Shown one piece after another: positions 52,438 through 61,921 of a stretch of 64,000 bases of DNA. A model generated the notes under the pieces. That model saw only the letters and a program-made list of their open reading frames with translations. It searched no databases and was not told the DNA's origin. The position numbers and the translations under genes were made by a program. The stretch is taken from contig CAZLRV010000011.1 of NCBI GenBank assembly GCA_964562175.1, positions 1 through 64,000 of the forward strand, in the 5' to 3' direction. This stretch comes from CAZCJU01 sp964562175 (GTDB lineage: Bacteria; Bacillota; Clostridia; Oscillospirales; CAG-272). Each line of letters begins with the position of its first letter. The first letter of the stretch is position 1.

Positions 52438-52797
52438 TCACCGTTTTACGAAAGCATTTTCAAGATGGACTATTTTATTTTCCCGCCCGTCAAGGTACAC
52501 CTCGACAACATCAAGGCGTATCCTCTTTTCGCATTTGTTTTCGGACAGATATTTTTCCGCCGTGGCTATAAATCTTCTTTGCTTTTTCAGATCGACAGCC
52601 GCACAGGGTCTGCCGTAATATGTGCTTCGTCTTGCTTTCACCTCAACAAAAACGACACGCTCATCGTTTTCGCATATTATATCTATTTCCCCGTCACAGC
52701 TGTGATAATTCCTGCATACGACGGTAAAGCCTTTTTTTATCAAATACTCGGCGGCAAGTCTTTCGCCGAGCTTTCCCGTTTCTCTCGTATCGCTCAT
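52438..52797 (-). CDS. yraN: YraN-family predicted endonuclease (UPF0102)
   Basis: 119 residues with the nuclease-like core: GKLGERLAAEYLIKKGF, then DGEIDIICENDERVVFVEVK (the Asp...Glu-x-Lys metal-site pattern) and the tail YGRPCAAVDLKKQRR. It is a Holliday-junction-resolvase-like fold of unknown role, habitually beside rnhB as here. It overlaps rnhB by 4 nt. Confidence 0.92.
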   Translation of the reverse strand: MSDTRETGKLGERLAAEYLIKKGFTVVCRNYHSCDGEIDIICENDERVVFVEVKARRSTYYGRPCAAVDLKKQRRFIATAEKYLSENKCEKRIRLDVVEVYLDGRENKIVHLENAFVKR

Positions 52798-53408
52798 TTA
52801 TCCAAAAACTTCAAAAAGGTTTTTCGATGAGCCGGGCACGGGCCTATACGTCTTAACAGCTCCATATGCTCTGCCGTACCGTAGCCCTTATGACGCTCAA
52901 AGCCGTATTCGGGGTATTTCCGTGCCAGCTCCAAACACAATCTGTCACGGCTGACCTTTGCCAATATCGATGCCGCCGCAATTGACGGGGAGCGACCGTC
53001 ACCGCCGACCACGGCACTGCACGGCAGAGCAAAGCCCTTTGTGCAATTTCCGTCTATCAACGCATAGTCCGGTATAGGCTCCAATTTATCAATAGCCCGT
53101 CGCATTGCCAAAAGCGTGGCGTTTAAGATATTCATCTCGTCTATCTCCCGCTCGTCGGCAAAAGCTATTCCGTAGCCTATACTGCTTCGGATAATCGTAT
53201 CAAACAAAAGTTCTCTTTTTTTCGCACTCAATTTTTTTGAGTCGTTAAGCCCGTCTATCACAAGCCCCTGCGGAAGTATCACCGCAGCGGCGAAAACGGG
53301 ACCGGCAAGAGGGCCTCTGCCCGCCTCGTCTACGCCGCATACCGCAGTATAACCCTGCTCGGCAAGTGAATGCTCAAGCTCGTATGTCAATAGCTTACGG
53401 TCTTTCAA
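52794..53408 (-). CDS. rnhB: ribonuclease HII
   Basis: 204 residues. It removes ribonucleotides from DNA and RNA-DNA hybrids. The N-terminal Asp-Glu pair is in CGVDEAGRGPLAGPV, further acidic residues are in DYALIDGN, with AAASILAKVSRDRL (third acidic site) and the C-terminal GYGTAEHMELLRRIGPCPAHR. It overlaps rbgA by 14 nt and yraN by 4 nt. Confidence 0.96.
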   Translation of the reverse strand: MKDRKLLTYELEHSLAEQGYTAVCGVDEAGRGPLAGPVFAAAVILPQGLVIDGLNDSKKLSAKKRELLFDTIIRSSIGYGIAFADEREIDEMNILNATLLAMRRAIDKLEPIPDYALIDGNCTKGFALPCSAVVGGDGRSPSIAAASILAKVSRDRLCLELARKYPEYGFERHKGYGTAEHMELLRRIGPCPAHRKTFLKFLDK

Positions 53409-54252
53409 GACTTATCCTTCCTATTTTTCCCGCTCTGAATTCATCAAGCACCATATTCGCACCACGCTCGACATCAACTTCTCCGCCCTTTATCAAAAAG
53501 CCTCTTTTTTTGCATATATTGAGTAAAATATCGTAGCCCGAGCCTTGCATCGACTCCTCTGCCAGCTTATAGCGTGTGGTGAGATATGCGGGATAATACT
53601 CGGCAAGTCTTGCACACAGAGCCGAGGCGACCGAATGCAGCTCGATAACATCGTCCTTTATCGCACCCGTGATGCTCAAATTCTCGCCGACCTGCCTCAT
53701 CTCGAATTTTGGCCACAAAACGCCCGGCATATCAAGCAGATCTATTCCGATCTGCGTGCTTATCCACTGCTTTCTCGTGGTAACGCCCGGACGATCCTCT
53801 GCCTTTGCGACCTTTGAGCGTGCAAGCGTGTTTATAAGCGTCGATTTTCCCACATTGGGAATGCCCACGACCATGGCACGAACGTGTCTGCCGCCCATTC
53901 CCTTATCCTCGTATTTTTTGAGCTTGTCGCTCAGCCGTTTGTTTATCGCATTCTTCAGATTTGAAATACCCGAACCGTTGATACAATCACAGCATATGCA
54001 TACATTGCCCGACTCGGATAATTTTTCCACCCAAAGCTTGCTGACCTGCATATCGGCAAGCGAGGCTTTGTTTAATACCGTAAGTGTCGGCTTATCGCCG
54101 AGTATTGCCGCTATCTCCGGATTTTGCGAGCTGTACGGTATTCTGGCATCGAGAAGCTGAATGACGATATCCACCTCGGGCAGACATTCTTTTATCAGCC
54201 TTCTCGTTTTCGCCATATGACCCGGAAACCATTGTATTACATCTGTCGGCAT
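53395..54252 (-). CDS. rbgA: ribosome biogenesis GTPase RbgA (YlqF)
   Basis: 285 residues. It is a circularly permuted GTPase: the G4 motif NKAS comes first (TVLNKASLAD), then G1 GIPNVGKST and G3 DMPGVLWP. It begins with the typical IQWFPGHMAKTRR. It promotes late 50S subunit assembly in Firmicutes. It lies 1 nt after lepB and overlaps rnhB by 14 nt, the common lepB-rbgA-rnhB order. Confidence 0.96.
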   Translation of the reverse strand: MPTDVIQWFPGHMAKTRRLIKECLPEVDIVIQLLDARIPYSSQNPEIAAILGDKPTLTVLNKASLADMQVSKLWVEKLSESGNVCICCDCINGSGISNLKNAINKRLSDKLKKYEDKGMGGRHVRAMVVGIPNVGKSTLINTLARSKVAKAEDRPGVTTRKQWISTQIGIDLLDMPGVLWPKFEMRQVGENLSITGAIKDDVIELHSVASALCARLAEYYPAYLTTRYKLAEESMQGSGYDILLNICKKRGFLIKGGEVDVERGANMVLDEFRAGKIGRISLERP

Positions 54253-54253
54253 A

Positions 54254-54949
54254 TCAATAAAGCGTGCCGAATTTATTAAACGGCGTTATTCTCAAAATTG
54301 CTTTTCCGAGTACATATCTTTCATCGACCTGACCCACCTTATAATAACGCGAGTCGGAGGAATGGTTTCTGTTGTCACCCATCACAAACAGCTTGCCGTC
54401 CTCGATGACAAACGGTTCATCGGATGCATGAAAGTCTTCCATACTCACACCGTCGATATAGTTTATGTCACAGCTGTACGTATCCTCAAAGGGTGTTATC
54501 TTTTCCTTTATCTGCTCGATGGTAAGCTCACCGTATTCCTTGGCATCGTACACATATGTCTTCCAATTCTCATAATCGATATAAACGGTCTGCCCACCCG
54601 TGGCTATAACTCGCTTTACGAGCGGCTCGCCGAGCAGTCCGGCATCGGATTGATCCTTGGTGCTTTTATCCGGTATCTGAAATACTATTATATCGCCCTG
54701 CTGTGGCGTGTAGAACATATTCGTTATGACGAGCGTTTCCGCATTCTCAAGCGTGTTGTTCATGCTGTTTCCGTCAACCACGGCAAGCCTGCCGCAGTAG
54801 CCGAACAGAATAAGCACGAACGCAAGAGAAAACACAACGACCTCTATCCAATCGAATAATTCTCTCACAGCTCCGCCGGTTTTTTTCTTTTTTTCCTCGT
54901 TTTGTTCTTCGGGAGCTGAAAAACGAAAGTCGTTTTCGTTATATTGCAT
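54254..54949 (-). CDS. lepB: type I signal peptidase
   Basis: 231 residues. A charged cytoplasmic N-terminus with a run EEKKKKTGG precedes a single membrane helix (IEVVVFSLAFVLILFGYCG). The catalytic Ser62 is in DGNSMNNTL and Lys112 in VKRVIATGG; GDNRNHSSDSRY is the box E motif. It cleaves Sec signal peptides outside the membrane, for example those of the surface protein at 9744. It starts 2 nt after the apgM stop. Confidence 0.96.
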   Translation of the reverse strand: MQYNENDFRFSAPEEQNEEKKKKTGGAVRELFDWIEVVVFSLAFVLILFGYCGRLAVVDGNSMNNTLENAETLVITNMFYTPQQGDIIVFQIPDKSTKDQSDAGLLGEPLVKRVIATGGQTVYIDYENWKTYVYDAKEYGELTIEQIKEKITPFEDTYSCDINYIDGVSMEDFHASDEPFVIEDGKLFVMGDNRNHSSDSRYYKVGQVDERYVLGKAILRITPFNKFGTLY

Positions 54950-54951
54950 TT

Positions 54952-56175
54952 TTATCTCCTTATGAATCTGTCAAGCAGTGTATGACCGTGAGGTATGTAT
55001 GTGCCGCATTCCTCCGAGCTGTGCTTTGCCGTATCCTCATTAAACGACCGGACCCCGCTCAACTTTTTATCGGAAAAATACATCATATACGGCACAGGCT
55101 CGCGTGTATGTGTCCGTTTGCAAAGAGGTGTGGGGTGATCGGGAAGAACGAGAATGCCGAACTCCTCACCGCTGTTTTTGAGATATTCGTAAACCGGCGT
55201 AAGTATATGCTCGTCTATCAGCTCGATCGATCTTACCTTGTTTTCGACCTCCGCACGGTGTCCGCACTCGTCGGGTGCCTCAACGTGGATATATACAAAA
55301 TCCGCACCGTTTTTCAGCTCGTTTACAGCCGCCTCGCCCTTGCCGGCAAAGTTTGTATTTATGTTACCCGTTGCTCCCTCAACGGCGACGGGCTTCATTT
55401 GGGCGCAGATGCCTATGCCCTTTATTAGATCGACCGCCGATATTACGGATGCCTTAAGTCCCCATTTTTCCTCAAACGAGGGCAGCTCGGGCTTTGTGCC
55501 GGGACTCCACAGCCATATGGAATTGCCTGCCAAAAGTCCTCTCTCGCGTCTTTTTATATTTATGGGATGATTTACCAAAATATCATAGCTGCGTTCAAAA
55601 AGCGAAACATACCGAGAGCCTATCTCACCCGAGGGAAGATACTCGCCTATCGTCTTTCCGATTATATCGTGCGGACGTGTAAAATCGTACATTCCGGGGC
55701 AATTCTCCCAAAGCAGACAATGACGGTAGCTTATACCCGTGTGAAAACGGCGAAATTCGTTGCCGAGCTGCTTATCTATTTCTTTGATAAGCACGTCCGC
55801 TTCCTCCGTCGTTATCTCGTCGGCGGAATTGTCTACCATTTTTTTGTTGCGGTATTCCTTTTCTTCCTCGCTCAGAGCCACTATGTTTACTCGAAACGCA
55901 GTGTCGTTTTCTTTCATCTCAAGACCCATGCTGACAGCCTCAAGAGGCGAACGCCCCTTTGAATATATCTTCGGGTCGTAAGACATTACGGCAAGATTTG
56001 CCGTATCGCTTTCGGGTACCATTCCCTCCGGCACGTTCTGCACAAGACCGCACTCGGAGGTCTTGACAAGCATATCCATGCACGGCTTGTTTGCTTTTTC
56101 CATAGGCGTCATATTGCCAAGGGACTCGACCTTATAATCTGCCATGCCGTCGCACAGCAAAACAACGTATTTCAT
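54952..56175 (-). CDS. apgM: cofactor-independent phosphoglycerate mutase, ApgM type
   Basis: 407 residues. It interconverts 3- and 2-phosphoglycerate. Alkaline-phosphatase superfamily metal sites are visible in VVLLCDGMADYKVESLGNMT, the catalytic Ser/Thr in SDTANLAVMSYDP, and metal-binding residues in HVEAPDECGHR and LVLPDHPTPLCKRTHTREPVP. This is the archaeal-type (ApgM) branch, also found in Clostridia, rather than GpmI. It is first gene of a seven-gene operon. Confidence 0.93.
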   Translation of the reverse strand: MKYVVLLCDGMADYKVESLGNMTPMEKANKPCMDMLVKTSECGLVQNVPEGMVPESDTANLAVMSYDPKIYSKGRSPLEAVSMGLEMKENDTAFRVNIVALSEEEKEYRNKKMVDNSADEITTEEADVLIKEIDKQLGNEFRRFHTGISYRHCLLWENCPGMYDFTRPHDIIGKTIGEYLPSGEIGSRYVSLFERSYDILVNHPINIKRRERGLLAGNSIWLWSPGTKPELPSFEEKWGLKASVISAVDLIKGIGICAQMKPVAVEGATGNINTNFAGKGEAAVNELKNGADFVYIHVEAPDECGHRAEVENKVRSIELIDEHILTPVYEYLKNSGEEFGILVLPDHPTPLCKRTHTREPVPYMMYFSDKKLSGVRSFNEDTAKHSSEECGTYIPHGHTLLDRFIRR

Positions 56176-56284
56176 GTTTTTATATCTCCGTTACCATGTA
56201 TTTTCTTGTGTTTTTCACCGATATAAGATGAAAACGCTTGCCTTCGGCGGTATTTCCGCACGAGGCTTGCATATATTATATTAC

Positions 56285-56313
56285 ATTATACCATAATGTA
56301 ATCGTATATTCAA
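56285..56313 (-). promoter_or_regulatory. promoter of the apgM-glmM operon
   Basis: On the minus strand: TTGAAT (56313-56308), 17-nt spacer and TATAAT (56290-56285). The leader is about 100 nt. Confidence 0.72.
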
Positions 56314-56393
56314 CGCTTTTTTTGAAATTTGAGTAAACTTTTATCCCGACAAGACGAAAATTTTGATTTTTTACATAATGTTTACAAAACATC

Positions 56394-56422
56394 TTGCATT
56401 TTTTTCGCGAATATAGTATAAT
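56394..56422 (+). promoter_or_regulatory. promoter of the RpiR-cmk-ispH/rpsA operon
   Basis: TTGCAT (56394-56399), 17-nt spacer and TATAAT (56417-56422), divergent from the apgM promoter. Confidence 0.75.
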
Positions 56423-56459
56423 AAATATAATTACGTTTTTCTGAATTGAAGGAATAGAT

Positions 56460-57323
56460 ATGGACATATTGCATCACATACAAGAGATGATGCCGACCCT
56501 ATCCAAGGGACAAAAGGCTATCGGACAATATATGCTTGACCATTATGACAAAGCGGCTTACATGACCGCATTCAAGCTCGGCTCCATCGTGAATGTTTCC
56601 GAATCCACGGTGGTACGTTTTGCCATTGAGCTTGGATTTGAGGGCTACCCCGATCTGCAGCATTCACTGCGTGAGCTGATACGCACACGCCTTACCTCTC
56701 TGCAACGCATCGAAATAGCGAACGACCGCATAGGCGATAACGAGATACTCGACAAGGTCATAAATTACGACATCGACAAGATGAAATCGACACTCGATTC
56801 TATCAGCCGTGAGGCGTTCAACGATTCCGTGGATATGATACTTAACGCAAAGACGGTCTACATTATGGGTGTTCGCTCATCCGCTCCGCTTGCGCAATTC
56901 ATGTATTATTATTTCAACATGATATTGCCGAGCGTCAAGCTGATAAACACGACGGGCAGAAGCGAGACGTTTGAACAGCTGCTTCGTCTTACCTCGGACG
57001 ATCTTTTCATCGGTATCACCTTCCCCCGTTATTCCAAGCGTATAATACAAGCTATGGAATACGCAAAGGGCAACGGCGCAAGCACAGTTTCGATAACAGA
57101 CTCGGAAATATCGCCCGTCGCTCCCCTCTCCGACAAGCTTCTTGTGGCTCGTTCGGACATGGCTTCATTCGTTGATTCGCTCGTTGCTCCGCTCAGTATT
57201 ATAAACGCAATGATAGTCGCACTGGGCAAGAAAAAGAAGGACGAGCTGACAGACGTTTTCGGACGGCTTGAAGAGATATGGGACAAATACGAGGTCTATA
57301 ACAAAAACGATGAGGCAAAATAA
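56460..57323 (+). CDS. RpiR/MurR-family regulator
   Basis: 287 residues. The N-terminal helix-turn-helix (MMPTLSKGQKAIGQYMLDHY, IVNVSESTVVRFAIELGF) precedes a SIS sugar-phosphate-binding domain (NAKTVYIMGVRSSAPLAQF, DLFIGITFPRYSKRI, GASTVSITDSEISPVAPLSD). GAAGGA precedes the ATG. The ligand is unknown; amino-sugar phosphates are common for MurR-type members. It overlaps the next gene by 14 nt and may regulate its own operon. Confidence 0.92.
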   Translation: MDILHHIQEMMPTLSKGQKAIGQYMLDHYDKAAYMTAFKLGSIVNVSESTVVRFAIELGFEGYPDLQHSLRELIRTRLTSLQRIEIANDRIGDNEILDKVINYDIDKMKSTLDSISREAFNDSVDMILNAKTVYIMGVRSSAPLAQFMYYYFNMILPSVKLINTTGRSETFEQLLRLTSDDLFIGITFPRYSKRIIQAMEYAKGNGASTVSITDSEISPVAPLSDKLLVARSDMASFVDSLVAPLSIINAMIVALGKKKKDELTDVFGRLEEIWDKYEVYNKNDEAK

Positions 57324-58557
57324 TGTCGCCGTTATAGGCGGCGGTGCGGCGGGTATGCTTGCCGCAGGGTTATGCGCCTCGCTCGGCTGTTCGGTAACGC
57401 TGTTTGAAAAAAACAAAGCTCTCGGACGTAAGCTTGCGATAACGGGCAAGGGACGGTGTAACGTCTGCAACGATTGCACTCGCGACGTTTTTCTCGAAAA
57501 CGTCATAACCAACCCAAAGTTTATGTATCCGTCGTATTCCGCATTTCCCTCTTCGGCAGTCATGGATTTTTTCCTCTCACACGGCGTTGAGCTTAAAACG
57601 GAGAGAGGCAACAGAGTGTTTCCCGTATCGGACAAGGCAGCCGACATTGTATCGTGCTTGCAATCGTATTGTGCCGATAATAATGTAAATATTATTAGAG
57701 AAGAGGTCATCGGACTTGAAAAGTCCGAGTGCTTCCGTCTTACTACCCGCCGAGGCGAATACGCCTTTGACTCGGTATTGATAGCCACCGGCGGTGTTTC
57801 ATACCCCTCGACCGGCTCTACGGGCGACGGATATAAATTCGCACGCTCCCTCGGTCATACGATAATACAGCCGACCCCGTCCCTCGTTCCGCTCGTCTGC
57901 CGAGAAAAGTATTGTGCGGAGCTTATGGGGCTTTCACTGAAAAACGTCACGCTCACGGTAAAAAACGAGAGCAATAAAACGCTCTTCAAGCAGCTTGGCG
58001 AGATGCTGTTTACCCATTTCGGCATAAGCGGCCCTCTGACTCTTTCCGCCTCGGCACGGCTCCGACCTATGGAAGCGGGCAAATACAGGGCGTTTATCGA
58101 CCTCAAGCCCGGACTTGACGAAGCTCAGCTCGATGCACGGCTCTTGCGTGATTTTTCAAAGAATCTAAACAAGAATTTTTCAAATTCCCTATCCGAGCTT
58201 CTTCCCTCAAAGCTTATACCCGTAGCCGTAAAGGTTTCGGGAATATCGCCCGATATCAAGGTGAATTCCGTAGATCGCACAATGCGACGCAGGTTTTTGC
58301 AAACACTTAAGGAATTTCCTTTGACGATAGAGGGCTTTCACAGCATAAACGAGGCTATTGTCACCTCCGGCGGCGTTGACGTAAAGCAGATAGACCCAAA
58401 GACCATGGAGTCTAAGATATGCCCCGGGCTGTACTTTGCCGGTGAGGTCATAGACTGCGATGCGTACACGGGCGGCTTCAACCTACAGATAGCATTCAGT
58501 ACGGCGCACAGTGCTGCACTCGGCATTTCAAATTCACAACTGCGGAGCAAGAAATGA
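57310..58557 (+). CDS. HI0933/YhiN-family flavoprotein
   Basis: 415 residues from ATG 57310 (MRQNNVAVIGGGAAGM); an in-frame ATG at 57268 would place 14 residues inside the RpiR gene. The FAD-binding VAVIGGGAAGMLAAG opens the protein, followed by the family motif GRKLAITGKGRCNVCND. It ends GLYFAGEVIDCDAYTGGFNLQIAFSTAHSA. It is a predicted NAD(P)/FAD oxidoreductase of unknown substrate. It often precedes cmk in Clostridia, as here. Confidence 0.94.
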   Translation: MRQNNVAVIGGGAAGMLAAGLCASLGCSVTLFEKNKALGRKLAITGKGRCNVCNDCTRDVFLENVITNPKFMYPSYSAFPSSAVMDFFLSHGVELKTERGNRVFPVSDKAADIVSCLQSYCADNNVNIIREEVIGLEKSECFRLTTRRGEYAFDSVLIATGGVSYPSTGSTGDGYKFARSLGHTIIQPTPSLVPLVCREKYCAELMGLSLKNVTLTVKNESNKTLFKQLGEMLFTHFGISGPLTLSASARLRPMEAGKYRAFIDLKPGLDEAQLDARLLRDFSKNLNKNFSNSLSELLPSKLIPVAVKVSGISPDIKVNSVDRTMRRRFLQTLKEFPLTIEGFHSINEAIVTSGGVDVKQIDPKTMESKICPGLYFAGEVIDCDAYTGGFNLQIAFSTAHSAALGISNSQLRSKK

Positions 58558-59240
58558 AAAAGCACATAAACATAGCCATTGACGGCCCGTCGGGTGCGGG
58601 CAAAAGCACGATATCGAGGGAAATAGCCAAACGTCTCGGTATCATATATGTTGACACGGGTGCAATGTACCGTGCCGTGGGGCTTTATATCAAGCGTTGC
58701 GGTGTCGATCCGTGCGACAGTCAAGAGGTGAGTAAGCACTTACCGAATATCGACGTCACAATATCGTATATCGACGGCGAGCAACGTGTGTTTCTCAACG
58801 GCGAGGACGTGAGCGAGCAGATACGTCAAAACGATATTTCAATGTACGCAAGCGATGTTTCCGCTCACGTATGTGTCAGAAGCTTTTTGCTCGATCTGCA
58901 AAGACGGTTGGCGGCGGAAAACAGCGTGATAATGGACGGTCGCGATATAGGCACGGTAATATTGCCCAATGCCGACCTCAAGGTGTTCGTCACGGCAAGC
59001 GTGGAAAACAGAGCCGAGAGACGCTACAACGAGCTTATCGCAAAGGGACAGCAAGCGAAATACGAAACCGTTTTGGCAGATATGATAAAGCGCGATGCAA
59101 ACGACTCCGGGCGTGACGTATCACCTGCCGTTGCCGCACCCGATGCCGTATTGTTCGACAATACGGGCTACAGGCTTGAACAAAGCGTGGAGCATATAAT
59201 GAAGCTCATCGAACGGAAGCTTACAAAAGATGAATTTTGA
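58554..59240 (+). CDS. cmk: cytidylate kinase
   Basis: 228 residues. It phosphorylates (d)CMP. The P-loop GPSGAGKST (10-18) is followed by DTGAMYRAVGLYIKR, VIMDGRDIGTVILPNADLKV and RDANDSGRDVSPAVAAPDA. It overlaps the flavoprotein gene by 4 nt (ATGA) and plsC by 11 nt. Confidence 0.97.
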   Translation: MKKHINIAIDGPSGAGKSTISREIAKRLGIIYVDTGAMYRAVGLYIKRCGVDPCDSQEVSKHLPNIDVTISYIDGEQRVFLNGEDVSEQIRQNDISMYASDVSAHVCVRSFLLDLQRRLAAENSVIMDGRDIGTVILPNADLKVFVTASVENRAERRYNELIAKGQQAKYETVLADMIKRDANDSGRDVSPAVAAPDAVLFDNTGYRLEQSVEHIMKLIERKLTKDEF

Positions 59241-59826
59241 TTGGATATACAGAACCTTTATAAGACCGACTACACGTCTTTACGGAATAAAGGTATACGG
59301 AAAAGAAAATATCCCGTCGGGCGGCTTTATCGTTTGCACAAATCACACCTCAATGTCCGACCCGATAATAATCACCGCCGCAATGGGGCGCAACGTCTGC
59401 TATATGGCAAAGGCGGAGCTGTTCAAAATACCCGTTTTTCGTTCGATAATAAAGGCGTTCGGCGCCTACCCGGTAAACAGAGGCGGTGCGGATGTCAGAT
59501 CGCTCAAGGCGACAGTCGGACTTATCGAGGGCGGCGAGGCGGTGGGGATCTTCCCACAAGGCACGAGGATGCCGAAAGTAGCGCCCGATCCCTCGCAGGC
59601 AAAGAGCGGCGTGGGGCTGATCGCATACCGCTCCGGTGCCACGGTACTGCCCGTGCTTCTGAAAACAAAAAAGAACAAAACGGGTATCTTTCGCAAGACC
59701 GACGTATATATCGGAAAGCCCATAACAAACGAGCAGTTGCAATTTGAAAAAGGCACGCCGAAGGAATTTGAGCGTGCATCGAAAATAATTTTTGAAAAAA
59801 TATGCTCTCTCGGGGTGGATAAATGA
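59230..59826 (+). CDS. plsC: 1-acyl-sn-glycerol-3-phosphate acyltransferase
   Basis: 198 residues. It acylates lysophosphatidic acid to phosphatidic acid. The catalytic His39-x4-Asp44 is in NHTSMSDP, and the acceptor-binding motif is FPQGTRMPKVAPD. It is near the membrane without strong transmembrane segments. It overlaps cmk (11 nt) and the ispH-rpsA gene (4 nt). Confidence 0.95.
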   Translation: MNFDWIYRTFIRPTTRLYGIKVYGKENIPSGGFIVCTNHTSMSDPIIITAAMGRNVCYMAKAELFKIPVFRSIIKAFGAYPVNRGGADVRSLKATVGLIEGGEAVGIFPQGTRMPKVAPDPSQAKSGVGLIAYRSGATVLPVLLKTKKNKTGIFRKTDVYIGKPITNEQLQFEKGTPKEFERASKIIFEKICSLGVDK

Positions 59827-61871
59827 TACGTTTGGCAAAATATGCCGGCTTCTGCTTCGGCGTAAAGCGTGCCGTCGATACGGTATACGAAATGATAGAG
59901 CATAATGTCGGCGAACATATCTACACACTTGGTGTGCTTATCCATAATCCGACAGTTGTGGCAAATTTGGAAAAGCACGGTGTTCGGGCAATATCGGAGG
60001 ATGAGCTTGATGAAATATTCGAGAAAGCCAACGCCGGGGAACGATGCACGGTAGTCATACGCACTCACGGCATAAGGCGTGAGTTAAGTGCGAGGCTGTA
60101 TGAGTACGCCGAGCGGTGCGAAAACTTCAAGGTATGCGACTTGACCTGCCCGTATGTGAAAAAAATTCACAACATTGTGAACGAATCGGATGAAAAAACT
60201 CTCACTTTGATATTCGGAGATGCCTCTCATCCGGAGGTTGAGGGCATAAAAAGCTTCGCAAAAGGCACTTCCTACGTCTTTTCATCGGCAGATGAATTGA
60301 TAAGATTGACAAACGAACACAATATTTCGTCGCAACGCACAATTTTCGTTTCTCAAACAACTCAAAATATGGCAGAATGGAGATTTTGTCAGGAAATAGT
60401 GCGAAACATATATACAAGTTCACAAATTTTTGATACAATATGCAGTGTGACGGAAAACAGACAGACGGAAACAAAGGAGCTTGCCTCGCAGGTTGACGTT
60501 ATGATAGTTATCGGCGGCAAAAACAGCTCCAACACAGCCAAGCTGTACGACACGGCAAAGGCGGTGTGCAAGAGGACATACCTCATTGAGGATGCCTCGG
60601 AGGCAAACATACCGACACGGGTCGGTGATAAAATAGGAATAACTGCGGGTGCATCGACTCCCGACAGTATAATACAGGAGGTTATTAAACTAATGAGCAA
60701 CGAGCCCGAAATCAAAGCCGAAGAGAGCTTTGAAGAACTGTTGAATGAAACATTCAAAACTTTAAATACAGGAGATATCGTAAGCGGTGTGATCACATCC
60801 ATTTCGTCAAATGAGATCCACGTAGACCTTGGTGCCAAGGTCACGGGTATTCTTTCATACGACGACGTTACCGACGATCCCGGTGTAAAGCTGAATGAAT
60901 TATTCAAGGTAGGCGACACCGTGGAAGCGGTAGCCGTAAGAGTATCCGACATTGACGGAGTGGCAACGCTTTCCAAAAAGAAGGTTGATGCCAAGAACAA
61001 CTGGAACAAGATAGTTGAGGCGTATGAAAACGATACGGTACTCAACGGAAAGTACATTGAGGTCGTTAAGGGCGGAGCTATCATGCTCATCGACGGCGTT
61101 AAGGTATTTGTTCCCGCATCGCACACCTCGATACGCCGTGACGGCGATCTTAACGCACTTATCGGCAATACCGCCGATGTTAAGATAATCGAGGTAAACA
61201 CACAGAGAAGACGCGCAAAGGCTTCCGAGAGAGTTATCCTCCGCGAGGCAAGACGTGCCGCTGTGGCTAAGTTCTGGGACGAGATAGAAATCGGCAAGGT
61301 ATACGAGGGACCGGTAAGATCGATCACCTCATACGGCGCATTCGTAAATCTCGGTGCCAATATCGACGGTATGGTACACTCCTCCGAGCTTTCTTGGAGA
61401 AGAATAAGCCATCCCTCCGAAATAGTAAGCGTCGGCGACGTTATCCGCGTATTCGTTAAGGATTTCGATCGCGAGAAGAAGCGTATATCGCTCGGCTACA
61501 AGACCGAGGAGTCGAACCCTTGGACGATATTCCGCAGACAGTGCGAGGTCGGCGATATCGTTACCGCAACGATAGTAAACACAATGCCCTTCGGTGCATT
61601 CGCACAGATAATCCCCGGCGTTGACGGTCTTATCCACATTTCTCAAATATCCAAGAAGAGAATAAGCGCACCCTCCGATGTTTTGCAGATAGGACAGGAG
61701 GTCAATGTAAAGATAATCGACATTAACGACGAGAAGCACGAGGTAAACCTTTCCATTCGCGCATTGCTTGAGGAAGGTATATCCGAGCAGGCAGAGACAG
61801 AGCAGGAGCAGAGTGAGGACAGCATGGTATATTCCGATGAGGCGGGTATAAACACCGTTACCGAGGAATAA
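59823..61871 (+). CDS. ispH: fused IspH reductase - ribosomal protein S1
   Basis: 682 residues joining two proteins. Residues 1-290 are IspH (HMBPP reductase, last step of the MEP isoprenoid pathway), with the three cluster Cys at 11 (GFCFGVKRAVD), 109 (DLTCPYVKKIH) and 207 (TICSVTENRQ). From about 317 there are four S1 RNA-binding domains starting near 317 (GDIVSGVITSI), 400, 489 (GKVYEGPVRSITSYGAFVNL) and 574 (GDIVTATIVNTMPFGAFAQI). The fusion is well known in Clostridia. The acidic tail EQAETEQEQSEDS follows. It is last gene of the cmk-plsC-ispH/rpsA operon. Confidence 0.97.
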   Translation: MIRLAKYAGFCFGVKRAVDTVYEMIEHNVGEHIYTLGVLIHNPTVVANLEKHGVRAISEDELDEIFEKANAGERCTVVIRTHGIRRELSARLYEYAERCENFKVCDLTCPYVKKIHNIVNESDEKTLTLIFGDASHPEVEGIKSFAKGTSYVFSSADELIRLTNEHNISSQRTIFVSQTTQNMAEWRFCQEIVRNIYTSSQIFDTICSVTENRQTETKELASQVDVMIVIGGKNSSNTAKLYDTAKAVCKRTYLIEDASEANIPTRVGDKIGITAGASTPDSIIQEVIKLMSNEPEIKAEESFEELLNETFKTLNTGDIVSGVITSISSNEIHVDLGAKVTGILSYDDVTDDPGVKLNELFKVGDTVEAVAVRVSDIDGVATLSKKKVDAKNNWNKIVEAYENDTVLNGKYIEVVKGGAIMLIDGVKVFVPASHTSIRRDGDLNALIGNTADVKIIEVNTQRRRAKASERVILREARRAAVAKFWDEIEIGKVYEGPVRSITSYGAFVNLGANIDGMVHSSELSWRRISHPSEIVSVGDVIRVFVKDFDREKKRISLGYKTEESNPWTIFRRQCEVGDIVTATIVNTMPFGAFAQIIPGVDGLIHISQISKKRISAPSDVLQIGQEVNVKIIDINDEKHEVNLSIRALLEEGISEQAETEQEQSEDSMVYSDEAGINTVTEE

Positions 61872-61874
61872 GAG

Positions 61875-61920
61875 AAAAAAATCAAGGTCATACCGTATTG
61901 AATGCGGTGTGACCTTTTTT
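61875..61920. terminator. bidirectional terminator
   Basis: AGGTCATACCG (61885-61895) with CGGTGTGACCT (61905-61915), one wobble pair. A T6 tract follows on the plus strand, and seven A (61875-61881) on the other side serve the minus strand. Confidence 0.88.
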
Positions 61921-61921
61921 G

